Shown piece by piece: positions 54,686-64,000 of a stretch of 64,000 nucleotides of DNA. The translations under genes were made by a program, and so were the position numbers. The notes beneath the pieces were generated by a model. The model did not search any database. It saw only the letters and a list, made by a program, of their open reading frames with translations, and was not told the DNA's origin. Source of the stretch: Chaetoderma sp. LZ-2023a (lineage: Eukaryota > Mollusca > Caudofoveata > Chaetodermatida > Chaetodermatidae); assembly GCA_034401795.1 (NCBI GenBank), contig CM067374.1, forward strand, positions 135,376,135 to 135,440,134. Direction: 5' to 3'. The first letter of the stretch is position 1. Each line of letters starts with the position of its first letter.

Positions 54686-55519
54686 CAGACTTTCTCTGTG
54701 AGCTGTTCTTTTCAGGACTAGCTCCCGTCACAGTTGCTGGATACAAGTCAGCTTTGGCATCAGTTATCCCTTGTCTAGCCAACAGGGATAGTCCAGAGGT
54801 GGGCCAGTTAAATGAAGGGAATGAGCAATCTCTGACCGAGACAACCGGTAGTCATTCCAGCCTGGAGTCTATCTTTAGTGCTTAATGTACTGGCCAAGCA
54901 CCCTTTCGAACCGCTGCGTTCGGCTAGTCTAAAGCATTTGACTCTAAAGGCGGTCTTTCTATTGGCAGCTTCCTCAGCTAAAAGGCGCAGTGAGATCCAT
55001 GCACTTTCAGAAGAGCGGGACCGATTTATTGTCTCTGGAGAGGGTCTGCGTCTTCTGCCAAGAGCAGAGTTTATGTCAAAGAATCAATCTTTGAGATATC
55101 CCGGCAAACCGATCATTATACCGAAACTAACAAGGTTTGATCATGGTGCCAGTGTCTGGTGCCCGGTCCGTGCTTTGACTAAGTACAGAAAACGGACAGA
55201 CTCGTTACGGTCGAACGATAGACATCTATGGATCTGCCATAAGAAGCCTTATGGCGCCGCATCAATGGATACTATCTCTCGTTGGGTAGTCGAATGCATT
55301 CAGACTACTCATGAGAACGCGACTGGGCACCAGGTGCAATGCGCAAGGGCACACAATGTTAGAGGAATAGCCGCCTCAACCACCCTTTACAATGGTGTTC
55401 CGTTAGAGGACATCATGGCCGTTGCACAATGGCACTGTGAGTCCTCATTCACGGATTACTATATGAGGGATATGTCAGACTCGGCCAATCCACTCGCTTT
55501 AGCTGTCTTGAAACGATAG
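54516..55519 (+). pseudogene. DIRS C tyrosine recombinase
   Basis: DVIKQRSTSEGFSRQAADFI, GYKSALASVIPCLANRDSP, then an 8-bp deletion near 54814 relative to DIRS B shifts frame. The catalytic part reads on at 54878-55519: SLKHLTLKAVFLLAASSAKR with R-R-S-E-I-H, ARAHNVRGIAAS (intact H-x-x-R), VAQWHCESSFTDYYMRD (Trp at the second His position and the nucleophile Tyr), and a normal stop after AVLKR. Only the deletion separates this copy from an intact recombinase frame. Confidence 0.92.
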
Positions 55520-55846
55520 TTAAGCGACCACACTGCTCTTCTCCCTTTTTTGGAATTAAGAAGCAGACATGGTCGAGCGAGAGGATGACAGCAGATTGTG
55601 TCACTGATGGCCGGACAAGTGAATGGTTGGAGGCGCTACATCTGGAATCCATTTATCATGAGGTAATTCAAGATTGAGTTTTTTGTATTATGTCTATTTA
55701 TCATGTTCATTCATCTTTTATATTCATGCTCATTCCCAGACTAATACATTTGTATATGCAAAGAGCAGTTAACCCTCTTGGCATATTTGTGTTTTCAGGC
55801 GAGATGCATGTTCGTGAGTTCTCTCCCTTTTCTTATGAGAAAAAAA

Positions 55847-55863
55847 GGGGGGGGGGGGGGGGG
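55847..55863. repeat. G17 run in DIRS C 3' region
   Basis: Seventeen G where DIRS B has six (near 45733). Confidence 0.9.
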
Positions 55864-56024
55864 AGGCCCGGGGCAGTGATGCGAATGTGATTCGGTTCCG
55901 TTAACTTGATGGTCCTTTTAGGTCTCCATTAGTGAAGTTTAAGTCTAGCTCTTTCTCCAAGGGGCAAAAGTATCAGTTATGGCTTGCCCCTTCCCACCAG
56001 GTTACTGACCAAATCTGGTGTATA

Positions 56025-56125
56025 TCAGAAGTAATAGAATGGTGAGTATTGATCGAAGGAGAATGAAGGAAATTTCAATTTCCCTTTCTCCGGGATCTAA
56101 CAATACTCATCATTCTATTACGGAC
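56025..56125. repeat. DIRS C internal complementary region
   Basis: Same arrangement as in DIRS B: GAATGGTGAGTATTGATCGA, GGAGAATGAAGGAAATTTCA, CCCTTTCTCCGGGATCTAAC, AATACTCATCATTCTATTAC. It spells the C-specific end variants (AAATTTCCTTCA), showing that it co-evolved with the right end. Confidence 0.9.
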
Positions 56126-56181
56126 CTAGCCTCCCCAACCCCACGGAGGCAAACCATGGATTTCTCTTGTTGGGTGGCTAT

Positions 56182-56335
56182 GCAAACAATATGAGCTCTA
56201 TGGTAGACGGGTACTCGGCAGTTGGGAGCCGAGTACCCGGTTCCAAGGAGTCGGTAAAGCTTTCTAAGTCTATAGTCCTAGAGCCAGCTGTCAGGGCCAG
56301 CTTGTATATCAGAAGTAATAGAATGGTGAGTATTG
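56182..56335 (-). repeat. DIRS C right inverted terminal repeat
   Basis: Complement of 48275-48430 with a few substitutions. Confidence 0.9.
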
Positions 56336-56374
56336 TTAGATCTCGGAGAAAGGGGAAATTGAAATTTCCTTCAA

Positions 56375-56464
56375 TTTTCAAAAATAGTCTTCTTTTAGGC
56401 CACAAATGGACATTCCTAAGGACTACTGCAGAGGCTGGTTTTGGCCATCTTCGCCATAAGAGGG
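56375..56464. mobile_element. Palindromic MITE half copy 8, cut by DIRS C
   Basis: TTTTCAAAAATAGTCTTCTT, CCACAAATGGACATTCC, CTACTGCAGAGGCTGGTTTT, ending AAGAGGG followed by TTAA (56465-56468). It is the right arm only and starts at the DIRS C end. The other arm is not found at the DIRS C left flank. Confidence 0.75.
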
Positions 56465-56552
56465 TTAATGAAGGTTATGCATTGAATTTTCATCTTGCTT
56501 AAATGTGTTAAGTATATCTAGATACATGTACCTGTAATATTCCTATTTTACA

Positions 56553-57723
56553 GATTGACCCTGTGGTATATACTATCAGCAAAGAAATAACGACTTGGAC
56601 TCCTATCTGTGGTGTACTATAGATCTGTGCCATGAGCATGTAAATCAGGGATAAGCCATCAGGCGGCCTGCAAAGTGTGGACATGAGCTTTTATTCTGGT
56701 CACAGTTCGGGTTATACTGATGCTAAAGTGACAAAGGATGATGACACGGATTATGACACGGATAGTAATTGGAGTGATGATGACTCAGACGATAATGAAG
56801 ATGACGATGAGATAGATAATAAAACAGATACCAATCATGGATTTGTGATAACTGTGAACAAGCAGAGCGATAGTGAGAGTTGTGATAGCTATTCAGTACC
56901 TGAGTCCCCGAAGAAACATTTCCCTGATAGTGACAGTACAGATAGCTATGATTCAGCCAGTTTAAGCTGTTTTGTTCTAGCAAGACAAAATAACCATGAC
57001 TCTAATGTGACTGAAACGGAAGCAAAGAGTCCTTCACGAGGTGTTGTTGAAAAACATCATGCAGATAAAATTGATAGTTCTAGTGTAGATACTGTATCCA
57101 AGAATACTGTATCAAAGAGGGTGTCCTGTACAAAATGTCACAAGCGCTTTTCCAGTAAGAGCTTATTAGCCATACATGCAGAAGTGTGTAAAGTTAAGTT
57201 TGTTTGTCCAGTTTGTAGTCACGTTCTTTCCAGCAAGACAGTCCTCAAGCACCATATGGGCATTCATGACCCGAGTAATAGACGAGTCTTTCTCTGTCCT
57301 CAATGTGGCAAAGTTTACACCAAAGCAAGTACCCTTAAGGAACATATCTCGATCAAACATGGCGGCGTAACGATACCACGATTTAAGTGTCTGTATTGTG
57401 AAAAAACGTTTGTAAGCAATTTCCATAAGAATGCCCATGAACGATCACATACGAACGAAAGGCCATTTGAATGCCCCGTGTGTTGTCTGCGCTTTAACCA
57501 TAAGTGTACTATGAAGAGACATCTTATGCGACACACTGGTGAAAGAAAATACAGCTGTCCAATTTGCAACAAAGGATTTGTACAGAGTACAGGATTTAAG
57601 CATCATATGAAGACCCATAGTCAAGATTGTAAGATGCTGATTGAGACACTGAATGATCGTCCAGAATCTGAGATGAGACTATGTAATGATTCCACACTGG
57701 TACCTAAGAGAGAGGGATATTAA
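56553..57723 (+). other. Probable terminal exon of the zinc-finger gene
   Basis: CCTATTTTACAG at 56541-56552 is a good splice-acceptor match. A short upstream ORF (ATG AGC ATG TAA, about 56631-56642) precedes the main ATG at 56683. A possible polyadenylation signal AATAAA is at 59455-59460 beyond the minisatellite. The exon boundary is inference. Confidence 0.5.
56683..57723 (+). CDS. C2H2 zinc-finger protein, six fingers (346 aa)
   Basis: Uninterrupted frame from ATG 56683 to TAA 57721-57723. Residues ~18-48 are Asp-rich acidic, 60-145 Ser-rich and probably disordered. Fingers (numbered from this ATG): 149-169 (CTKC, ends H-x3-C, so C2HC), 175-195 (CPVC), 205-226 (CPQC), 236-256 (CLYC), 264-284 (CPVC) and 292-312 (CPIC), the last four in tandem with TGER/TNER-type linkers. 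Known: such proteins bind DNA in the nucleus as transcription regulators. No KRAB, SCAN, BTB or ZAD domain seen in this exon. The last nine residues (TLVPKREGY) and the stop are the first unit of a long minisatellite. Orthology cannot be given from sequence alone. Confidence 0.88.
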   Translation: MSFYSGHSSGYTDAKVTKDDDTDYDTDSNWSDDDSDDNEDDDEIDNKTDTNHGFVITVNKQSDSESCDSYSVPESPKKHFPDSDSTDSYDSASLSCFVLARQNNHDSNVTETEAKSPSRGVVEKHHADKIDSSSVDTVSKNTVSKRVSCTKCHKRFSSKSLLAIHAEVCKVKFVCPVCSHVLSSKTVLKHHMGIHDPSNRRVFLCPQCGKVYTKASTLKEHISIKHGGVTIPRFKCLYCEKTFVSNFHKNAHERSHTNERPFECPVCCLRFNHKCTMKRHLMRHTGERKYSCPICNKGFVQSTGFKHHMKTHSQDCKMLIETLNDRPESEMRLCNDSTLVPKREGY

Positions 57724-59145
57724 GGTAGGTACATATTGACACTGGTCACTGAGAGAGAGAGGGATATTAAAGTAGGTACATATTGACACTGGTCACTCAG
57801 AGAGAGAGGGATATTAAGGTAGGTACATATTGGCACTGGTCACTGAGAGAGAGAGGATATTAAGGTAGGTACATATTGACACTGGTCACTGAGAGAGAGA
57901 GAGGGGTATTAAGGTAGGTGCATATTGACACTGGTCACTGAGAGAGAGGGGTATTAAGGTAGGTCCATATTGACACTGGTCACTGAGAGAGAGGGGGATT
58001 AAGGTAGGTACATATTGACACTGGTCACTGAGAGAGAGAGAGGGGTATTAAGGTAGGTACATATTGACACTGGTCACTGAGAGAGAGAGAGGGTATTAGG
58101 GTAGGTACATATTGACACTGGTCACTGAGAGAGAGAGAGAGGGTTATTAAGCTAGGTGCATATTGACACTGGTCACTGAGAGAGAGAGGGGTATTAGGGT
58201 AGGTACATACTGACACTGGTCACTGAGAGAGAGAGGGGTATTATGGTAGGTACATATTGACACTGGTCACTGAGAGAGAGAGAGAGAGAGAGGGGTATTA
58301 GGGTAGGTACATATTGACACTGGTCACTGAGAGAGAGGGGTATTAAGGTAGGTGCATATTGGCACTGGTCACTGAGAGAGAGAGGGGTATTAGGGTAGGT
58401 ACATATTGACACTGGTCACTGAGAGAGAGAGAGGGATATTAAGCTATGTGCATATTGACACCGGTCACTGAGAGAGAGAGGGGTAGCAAGTTAGGTCCAT
58501 ATTGACACTTGTCACTGAGAGAGAGAGGTATGTGCATATTGACACCGGTCACTGAGAGAGAGAGAGAGGGGTAGTAAGTTAGGTCCATATTGACACTGGT
58601 CACTGAGAGAGAGAGGGGGATATTAAGGTAAGTACATATTGACACAGGTCACTGAGAGAGAGGGGGATATTAAGGTAGGTACATATTGACACTGGTCACT
58701 GAGAGAGAGAGAGGTGTATTAAGGCAGGTACATATTGACACGGGTCACTGAGAGAGAGGTGTATTAAGGTAGGTACATATTGACACTGGTCACTGAGAGA
58801 GAGAGAGAGGTGTATTAAGGTAGGTGCATATTGACACGGGTCACTAAGAGAGAGAGGTGTATTAAGGTAGGTACATATTGACACTGGTCACTGAGAGAGA
58901 GGTGTATTAAGGTAGGTACATATTGACACTGGTCAGTGAGAGAGAGTGGGGTATTAAGGTAGGTACATATTGACACTGGTCACTGAGAGAGAGGATATTA
59001 AGGTAGGTACATATTGACACTGGTCACTGAGAGAGAGGTGTATTAAGGTAGTACATATTGACACTGGTCACTGAGAGAGAGGTGTATTAAGGTAGGTACA
59101 TATTGACACTGGTCGTTGAGAGAGAGGATATTAAGGTAGGTTATT
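57697..59145. repeat. ~47-bp minisatellite, about 31 units, starting inside the zinc-finger stop region
   Basis: Consensus unit: ACACTGGTCACTGAGAGAGA, GAGGGGTATTAAGGTAGGT, ACATATTG. Length variation comes mainly from the GA tract. Unit 1 (ACACTGGTACCTAAGAGAGA) encodes the C-terminus and stop codon of the zinc-finger gene. Most units retain TATTAAGGTAGGT, a splice-donor-like sequence. Minus-strand ORFs (SLSLSDQCQY) are by-products. Confidence 0.95.
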
Positions 59146-61391
59146 ATTATATTATTTTGCTTGGAAATCATTGCATCCTAAGGCTGTCCTTTTGATATAT
59201 GTGTAGTTGTCAAGGTAAAGGTCACAAAAAATCATCTACCATATTGCAACCAAACTAAATCTTCTATTTATTCTATAAATTTGATCTCGGCTCTTATGTT
59301 TATCGACAATTGATAAATCCACCTTATCGATCAATCACATGACATCGTAATCAACTAAGTCACATGTAGGCTGACATCATGAATGATGTAATTAGGTCAG
59401 TCATAAACGCTTAATCGTCTGTCAAGTTGTACGGATTGTATGTCTTTAAGATTTAATAAACATTCTTTTGAATATTTTTAAAGTAACTTAAGTGGGAGCT
59501 GGGGAGCACCCTGTCAAATTAGTTTCAAAATATTCAACACCTTACTTGTTATAATAACCTGTATAGTTTTCTGGAAATAGATATTCAGGGAGTTTAGGGT
59601 TCGATCGATCCCAACGCAGACAAATGGTGGGCAGAGATTAACTTGGAGTGGGCGAGGGCCCCATAATATTGGACTCATCCATTAGGAGGACAGGTGAGAC
59701 ATTTACCACCACAGGATTCTGGTTTTAAAATTTGCCAATGGAATGACTGGCTCAGTTAGTGAGTCAGACATCACGCATGCGTGCAGAAAATCAATGGTAA
59801 CTTGCAACTCCTCTGAAACCGTTTGACGGAATTCAACCAAATTTGGTATGTTAATTACCCATGTGACTGGGGACCGCAAGGGGTGTTTTCATTTGTCTCC
59901 GGCTCCAGGACTGAGTGGAGTTTAAAAATGTCAGAGTGGTGAATGTGGGGATTTGCAATGACGCCTCATCGACTGCGCATTCTAGTCAACAACATGAGCA
60001 ATGGTCTTCTGTTGGTTTGCAAATGGACATTTTTCAAGACCACTACAAAGGCTGATTTTTGCCGTCTTGCCCAATAAACTGGCAAACAAAGCCCGAGACA
60101 GAGCTGGCTTACCAAAACCACTGAGTCGATTTCAATTATACTTGACAGGAAGCATCTTTAGAGCATAGAAATCCAAATTTGTTTAATCGAAGCCAATCAG
60201 CCAATTTGGCTGGCGGCGATCTTGGATTTTGGAAAATATTTAGAAATGTCTTTAAAAAACCTCTGAAACCGCTTTGGGGAATTGATTCAAAACTCATGAA
60301 ACATCATCTAAGGCAATAGATGAACCAACTTTGCTCAAGAGAACTTGAATGGCGAAGTGCTTCAGTGGCCATATTAGATAACCAAATTTCGTGAAAACAA
60401 CTTCTCCAGAATCTCTGAATTGATCGGGCCGAAATTTGGGAGATCTGATTAGCGCCATTAAAGTTTGTTCAAGGAAAATTGATACATAAAAAAGATGGCC
60501 ACTGTGGACCAATCAAAATCTAGCGTGTTTGGCAGCTAATTTGGATTTTTATTGGATAGATTATGAGATCAAAATTGGTTTTAAATATATAAGTTTTTGG
60601 GTATGCTGTTAATCTGCAACTTTTGAAGCTGTCATAAATGCTTTGGTGGCCATCTGGGATATTTTCTCACGCTAAAAGCTCCCATAATAAAACAATTTAG
60701 GAAATTTAAAATGTCTTCCTCTCGAGAACCAGCCGACTGATTTTAACCGAATTTTGTCAGAAATATCCTCGTTACAATTCTGGACAAAACCTAGGGTTCC
60801 ACCTATAGGTGATGGCCTGTCTAGTGGAAATGCCTCTATTGCAGGTGAGTGATACAGGTCCCTTGGGCCTCCTCTCTTAACCTACATTTGTACATGTATG
60901 CACTTTTTCAGTGATAATGGTTATATTAACGCCAAAAAAGATTATGTATGTTTCCTATTTTCTACCTACTGGCAACAACAGCTGGCCCAAAAATATTGCT
61001 ACCGCAATATTTCTACCCAGACAATTTTGACTCCTGGATTTATCTAATTTGCAGTATTTCTATCATATTTTCAACCTTCATTTGATACATTTCTGGACCA
61101 CCAGAATGGCTGTTTGGGGTTACCAATCTGCGTGATTGATGCCAATGGGATCCATGGTGTATAATTGGTGGATCTAATAAAATTCACGGTCCTTGCGTGG
61201 ATTTGTAGCTTCATAGCTTTCTGGATCATAACGATGAACCTCGATGATTCTATATTGTATGCAGGATGCATCCAGTGCTCCAGATAACTCATCAGTTGGG
61301 AGTATGGTACTCCTTAATTTTTCAACTGACGCATACAGCAACATTCATGAGGAGTACAAGACTTGTTGTTACTGAATACTGAACAATTAAC
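59146..61391. other. Gene-free interval with dispersed repeat pieces
   Basis: Holds TTTCAAAATATTCAACAC (59524), a MITE half copy (59995-60085), and modules CAACTCCTCTGAAACCG / AAACCTCTGAAACCGC (59793, 60258) plus TGGACCAATCAAAATCTAGC (60505) related to 26100-26200 and 27290. No coding sequence supported. Confidence 0.55.
59995..60085. mobile_element. Palindromic MITE half copy 9
   Basis: GGTCTTCTGTTGGTTTGCAA, ATGGACATTTTTCAAGACC, ACTACAAAGGCTGATTTTTG. Right arm only. A GGAATGACTGGCTCAGTTAG piece lies 250 bp upstream. Confidence 0.6.
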
Positions 61392-61416
61392 CTCCTCCCC
61401 CTCCCCCCCCCAACAA

Positions 61417-61448
<32 letters not shown>

Positions 61449-61450
61449 AA
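61392..61450. repeat. CT/C, (GT)n and (TA)n low-complexity tract
   Basis: CCTCCCCCTCCCCCCCC followed by GTGTGTGTGTG and TATATATATA. Confidence 0.9.
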
Positions 61451-61634
61451 TAAATGGTGTTCACGTTATCCTTACCATCTAAAGGTGTAACAAACAGTGC
61501 ATTGTAATTGTACCATCAGATCATCATGCTACAGTATGTATGAATAATTACTGTATTCTGCGGCTGTAGTAGTAGAAATATCCTACAGCTGCAATCAGTC
61601 CTTTTTCTCTTTTGACCACTGTGTCGTCCTTTAA

Positions 61635-61823
61635 CCCTCAAATTCGTTCAAGAAAATTTCTACTTTCTCACAGAAAATGTCAAGTTTCAAACCAAAAGAA
61701 AATTATTATCGAGCCAGTCATTCCAGCAGTAATTTTTCAGAACTAGTCTTCTCTTGCTCTGCAACCGGACATTTCCCAAGAGCACTGCAGAAACCATTTT
61801 TAGCCGGCTTTAGCATTAAGGGG
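61635..61823. mobile_element. Palindromic MITE (TTAA-CCCT family), copy 10
   Basis: TTAA at 61631-61634, CCCTCAAATTCGTTCAAG, AAAATGTCAAGTTTCAAACC, CGAGCCAGTCATTCCAGCAG, CTAGTCTTCTCTTGCTCTGC, GACATTTCCCAAGAGCACTG, ending GCATTAAGGGGA. Confidence 0.7.
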
Positions 61824-63399
61824 ATAACTAGTCACCCCCATCACCCACCCACCCGCCATGTTATTTCCTACGGCCAGCAAACTTTCAAAATTAGCCATTA
61901 CAGTTACATGTCATGGTTGTTGGGGCAGGGTGTTTGGGACTCATTGCTATTGATCAACTAACTAGCCACCCATGACAACCAGATTTTAATTCTGAATGCA
62001 AATATATTTTTAATATTTTATATCAAAAGTGTGTTTATTTTAAATCTAGCTATGTTGTACTGGGACACGATTAGCCTATAGAGATTCACTAGCATTGTAA
62101 AGACTATCTCTGTGGCATACTGGCAAATGAATAAATATTATTGCTATAATAATACTTGTCATTCTGAATACTAAAATTTGTTTTAAAGGAGGTAAATTTA
62201 GAAGCTAGTTTGACAGAAATAAATTACAGACAGCAATTAATAACTTACAGAAGTTACAGTCAAATCTTTTTCAAAATAATTAGCAGAGCTTCAACTATAA
62301 CATAATGTATCATTGACATTTATAAAATAGAAGGAAAAGTGTTATGCACTCCACATTTTCAGAGTAGTTCTTTATTTAGAAGGGAAATTCCGGTTTTTTG
62401 CTTCCTATTTGATTAAGATGGGACAGTATAGAAGCGCTGACAAGACAGGTTATTGCAATTAGAATTTTGTTCATTTAATCTTGGCAAGTGTCTTACTATA
62501 AATATAATCCCGGGTTAGAAGCGCTAATATATTGTTTACTGTAATAAGAGAGCAGATCTTTTAATATTTGCCAGTAAACTAAATCAGATGAAGAGAACTT
62601 GCAGTTGTTATGCGCAGATTAATGCTTTAGCCTACCTACATTTTGTACGCAAATTGTTGTAAATTTCATATTAAAAATTATTGCTATAATTACCTCTCCA
62701 ATTACAATTAGTGTGAGAAAGAACACATTTTCACAAATATTTCTGTATATTTTGCTGTATCTAATGAAATATTCACAATTGAAAAATCTTCCATCGCCAC
62801 TCATATGTTATCCTTAATTGCAAATGCCATATAAGATATGTCTTCCTGGAGATTCAGAGTTTGTGAAAGACAAACTTGGATTATATTGTTGCGGTCGATT
62901 ATGATCTGGGTCGAACTTATCATGGTTATTAGGTTATGACGGCTACTGCAAAAGTTATGCCTGTAATCCTATTGCCAACTAAATTATGTCTTGAACAACT
63001 AAGTTCCGATGATATTTTAGCTCATTTGGTAATATGTATGAAAATATGTAAATTGAATGTTTTTCATTGACACGCCAATAGGTGCACAAATGTAACGGAA
63101 AGGTCTTGTAATAAAGAAAAGAATACCCTCTTGCGGAGATGGATATCATACCATTTAGCGATAGTAGTATAGGCATGGCTTTTACCAGTGCTTAAATAAC
63201 ATTGGTATGTCGTAGTATGTGACTAGTGTGTTGATTCGCCTTCGTGTACCTGAGTACCGGTAGGCTATATTTGATAATGGCAGCAAGCCAGTATGGGCAG
63301 TTTAATACACTGATGCGTACTGTATTTACATGAGGCGTACATAGTACGCATGAATATTTAAATGTTTGCGTACATGAATGATTTCTACGCATACAGTAC
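61824..63399. other. Gene-free interval
   Basis: AT-rich, no recognised gene, repeat or RNA. An 83-bp stretch near 63308-63402 repeats GCGTAC/GTACGC hexamers on both strands. Confidence 0.5.
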
Positions 63400-64000
63400 G
63401 CTTGTACGTGCCTTATCTAGAGCGCTGGTTGCATCGTGTCCTGCAAGGTTAAAGTGGTTGTCTACCAGGCTGTCTTTGTGTTTTTTTAGCATCTCTGTAG
63501 TTCTCTTTAATCCTTATCTGGAATTCTCTTTTCGTCTCCTACATATTGTTTCTTGCATAGGGAGCAGGTGAGCAGGTAGACGACGTTGTGAGTTGTGCAG
63601 TAAGTTTTAACATTACACCTGTATTTCAGGTGAGTATAAGAACTCTCAAAGGTGTGGCTTTTATCTTGTTTCTTGCAAAAGTCATAGTTTGCTTTTGGGC
63701 AAATGTTGATTTTATTGGCGATTGTATTGCCTTGATAGGCTCGGATAGCTACATTCTGCTCTGACAAGTTGATTCTTGATGGTGTGGTTCTTCCTGAAGC
63801 CAAAGATTGGGTATTCGGGGAAGGTGTCTGCATTTTGTGCTGGTATTGAGTAGACCCCAGTGTTTTTAAATATTTTGTTTTTGTTTTTATGCTTTCTGGA
63901 TGGAAGTCTGAGATGAAGGATGTGGCTAGTGTTTTGGGATTTTTTGTCTACCAGTTGTAGGTTATCTCTGTTTTGTTGTAGTGATTTGTTATAATTCTTG
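63400..64000 (-). pseudogene. Penelope-like element, GIY-YIG endonuclease end (extends beyond window)
   Basis: Minus-strand blocks in three frames: NADTFPEYPIFGF and NQLVRAEC (63840-63740); INICPKANYDFCKKQD with a C-x6-C pair; YCTTHNVVYLLTCSLCKKQYVGD (about 63600-63530), which is the NVVYLL-C-x2-C-x3-YVG start of the GIY-YIG nuclease; then REFQIRIKENYRDA and KHKDSLVDNHFNLAGHDAT (63500-63420), the downstream HF-x3-GH block. Frameshifts separate the blocks. Known: Penelope-like retroelements fuse RT to such a nuclease. The RT would lie beyond 64000. Confidence 0.82.

Larger units (their letters stand above)
48261..56374 (+). mobile_element. DIRS-like retrotransposon C (7.07 kb plus 1.04-kb insertion)
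   Basis: Left end TTTCTCCTTCGATCAATACT; right end GGAAATTGAAATTTCCTTCA. ITRs at about 48275-48430 and 56182-56335, ICR near 56025-56125. Collinear with DIRS B and clearly more than 90% identical by eye. Inactivated by a hAT-like insertion in RT and several small deletions, but its recombinase keeps residues lost in B. The right flank begins within a MITE palindrome arm. Confidence 0.93.

Noticed and set aside
58025-58884. Minus-strand SLSLSDQCQY-repeat ORFs
   Set aside because: By-products of the minisatellite; GA-tract length differences keep changing the frame.
57695-59145. CRISPR-like regular spacing
   Set aside because: Units are contiguous, the whole 47 bp is repeated with no unique spacers, and the context is eukaryotic; it is a minisatellite.

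Overview
This window is eukaryotic DNA: AT-rich, with microsatellites, minisatellites and layered transposons, and no operon-like gene packing. The element mix (Tc1-like DD34E, P/THAP, hAT-like and TTAA-target MITEs, DIRS-type tyrosine-recombinase retroelements, several LINE lineages, a Penelope-like element, a Polinton/adinto-like pPolB plus integrase) suggests a metazoan, probably a marine invertebrate. The species cannot be read from the sequence. I recognise one credible host gene, a six-finger C2H2 zinc-finger protein at 56683-57723. Nearly everything else that codes is mobile-element derived.

Layout. 1-2.1 kb: a broken protein-primed DNA polymerase B and a convergent retroviral-type integrase, whose stop codons overlap. 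2.2-12.7 kb: interspersed and simple repeats, a decayed LINE, palindromic MITEs, and a (CTA/CTG)n tract. 12.7-15.2 kb: a P-element/THAP transposase pseudogene still readable in essentially one frame. 16.7-18.4 kb: a near-intact Tc1-like element. 18.9-22.1 kb: LINE remnants, one carrying a 347-bp tandem array. 22.2-24.7 kb: a second Tc1-like insertion landed inside a third copy. 24.7-34.9 kb: LINE 3' ends, a ~270-bp satellite-like array, mosaic duplications, a large inverted duplication beside TA microsatellites, and an RNase H-bearing LINE.

35-56.4 kb is dominated by three DIRS-like retrotransposons. An old copy (A) is split twice: by a hAT-like MITE in ORF1 (8-bp duplication AGTCATCC), and by a complete 7.1-kb DIRS (B) inserted between two codons of its methyltransferase-like region. 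A third copy (C), closely related to B, carries a 1033-bp hAT-like MITE (TIR TAGGGCTG, 8-bp duplication CTCTGAGG) inside its reverse transcriptase. B and C show the DIRS hallmarks: inverted terminal repeats, an internal complementary region that spells the circle junction, an N-terminal Cys/His motif and basic tail in ORF1, RT-RNase H, a methyltransferase-like domain, and a tyrosine recombinase. Both are inactivated, but by different lesions.

56.5-59.1 kb holds the zinc-finger gene. Its last codons and stop form the first unit of a ~31-copy minisatellite in which most units carry a splice-donor-like AAG|GTAGGT. 59.1-64 kb is further repeat-rich DNA ending in a Penelope-like GIY-YIG endonuclease fragment.

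All calls come from reading the sequence and recognising family motifs; no database search was run. Repeat boundaries are approximate unless a target duplication or TIR fixes them.
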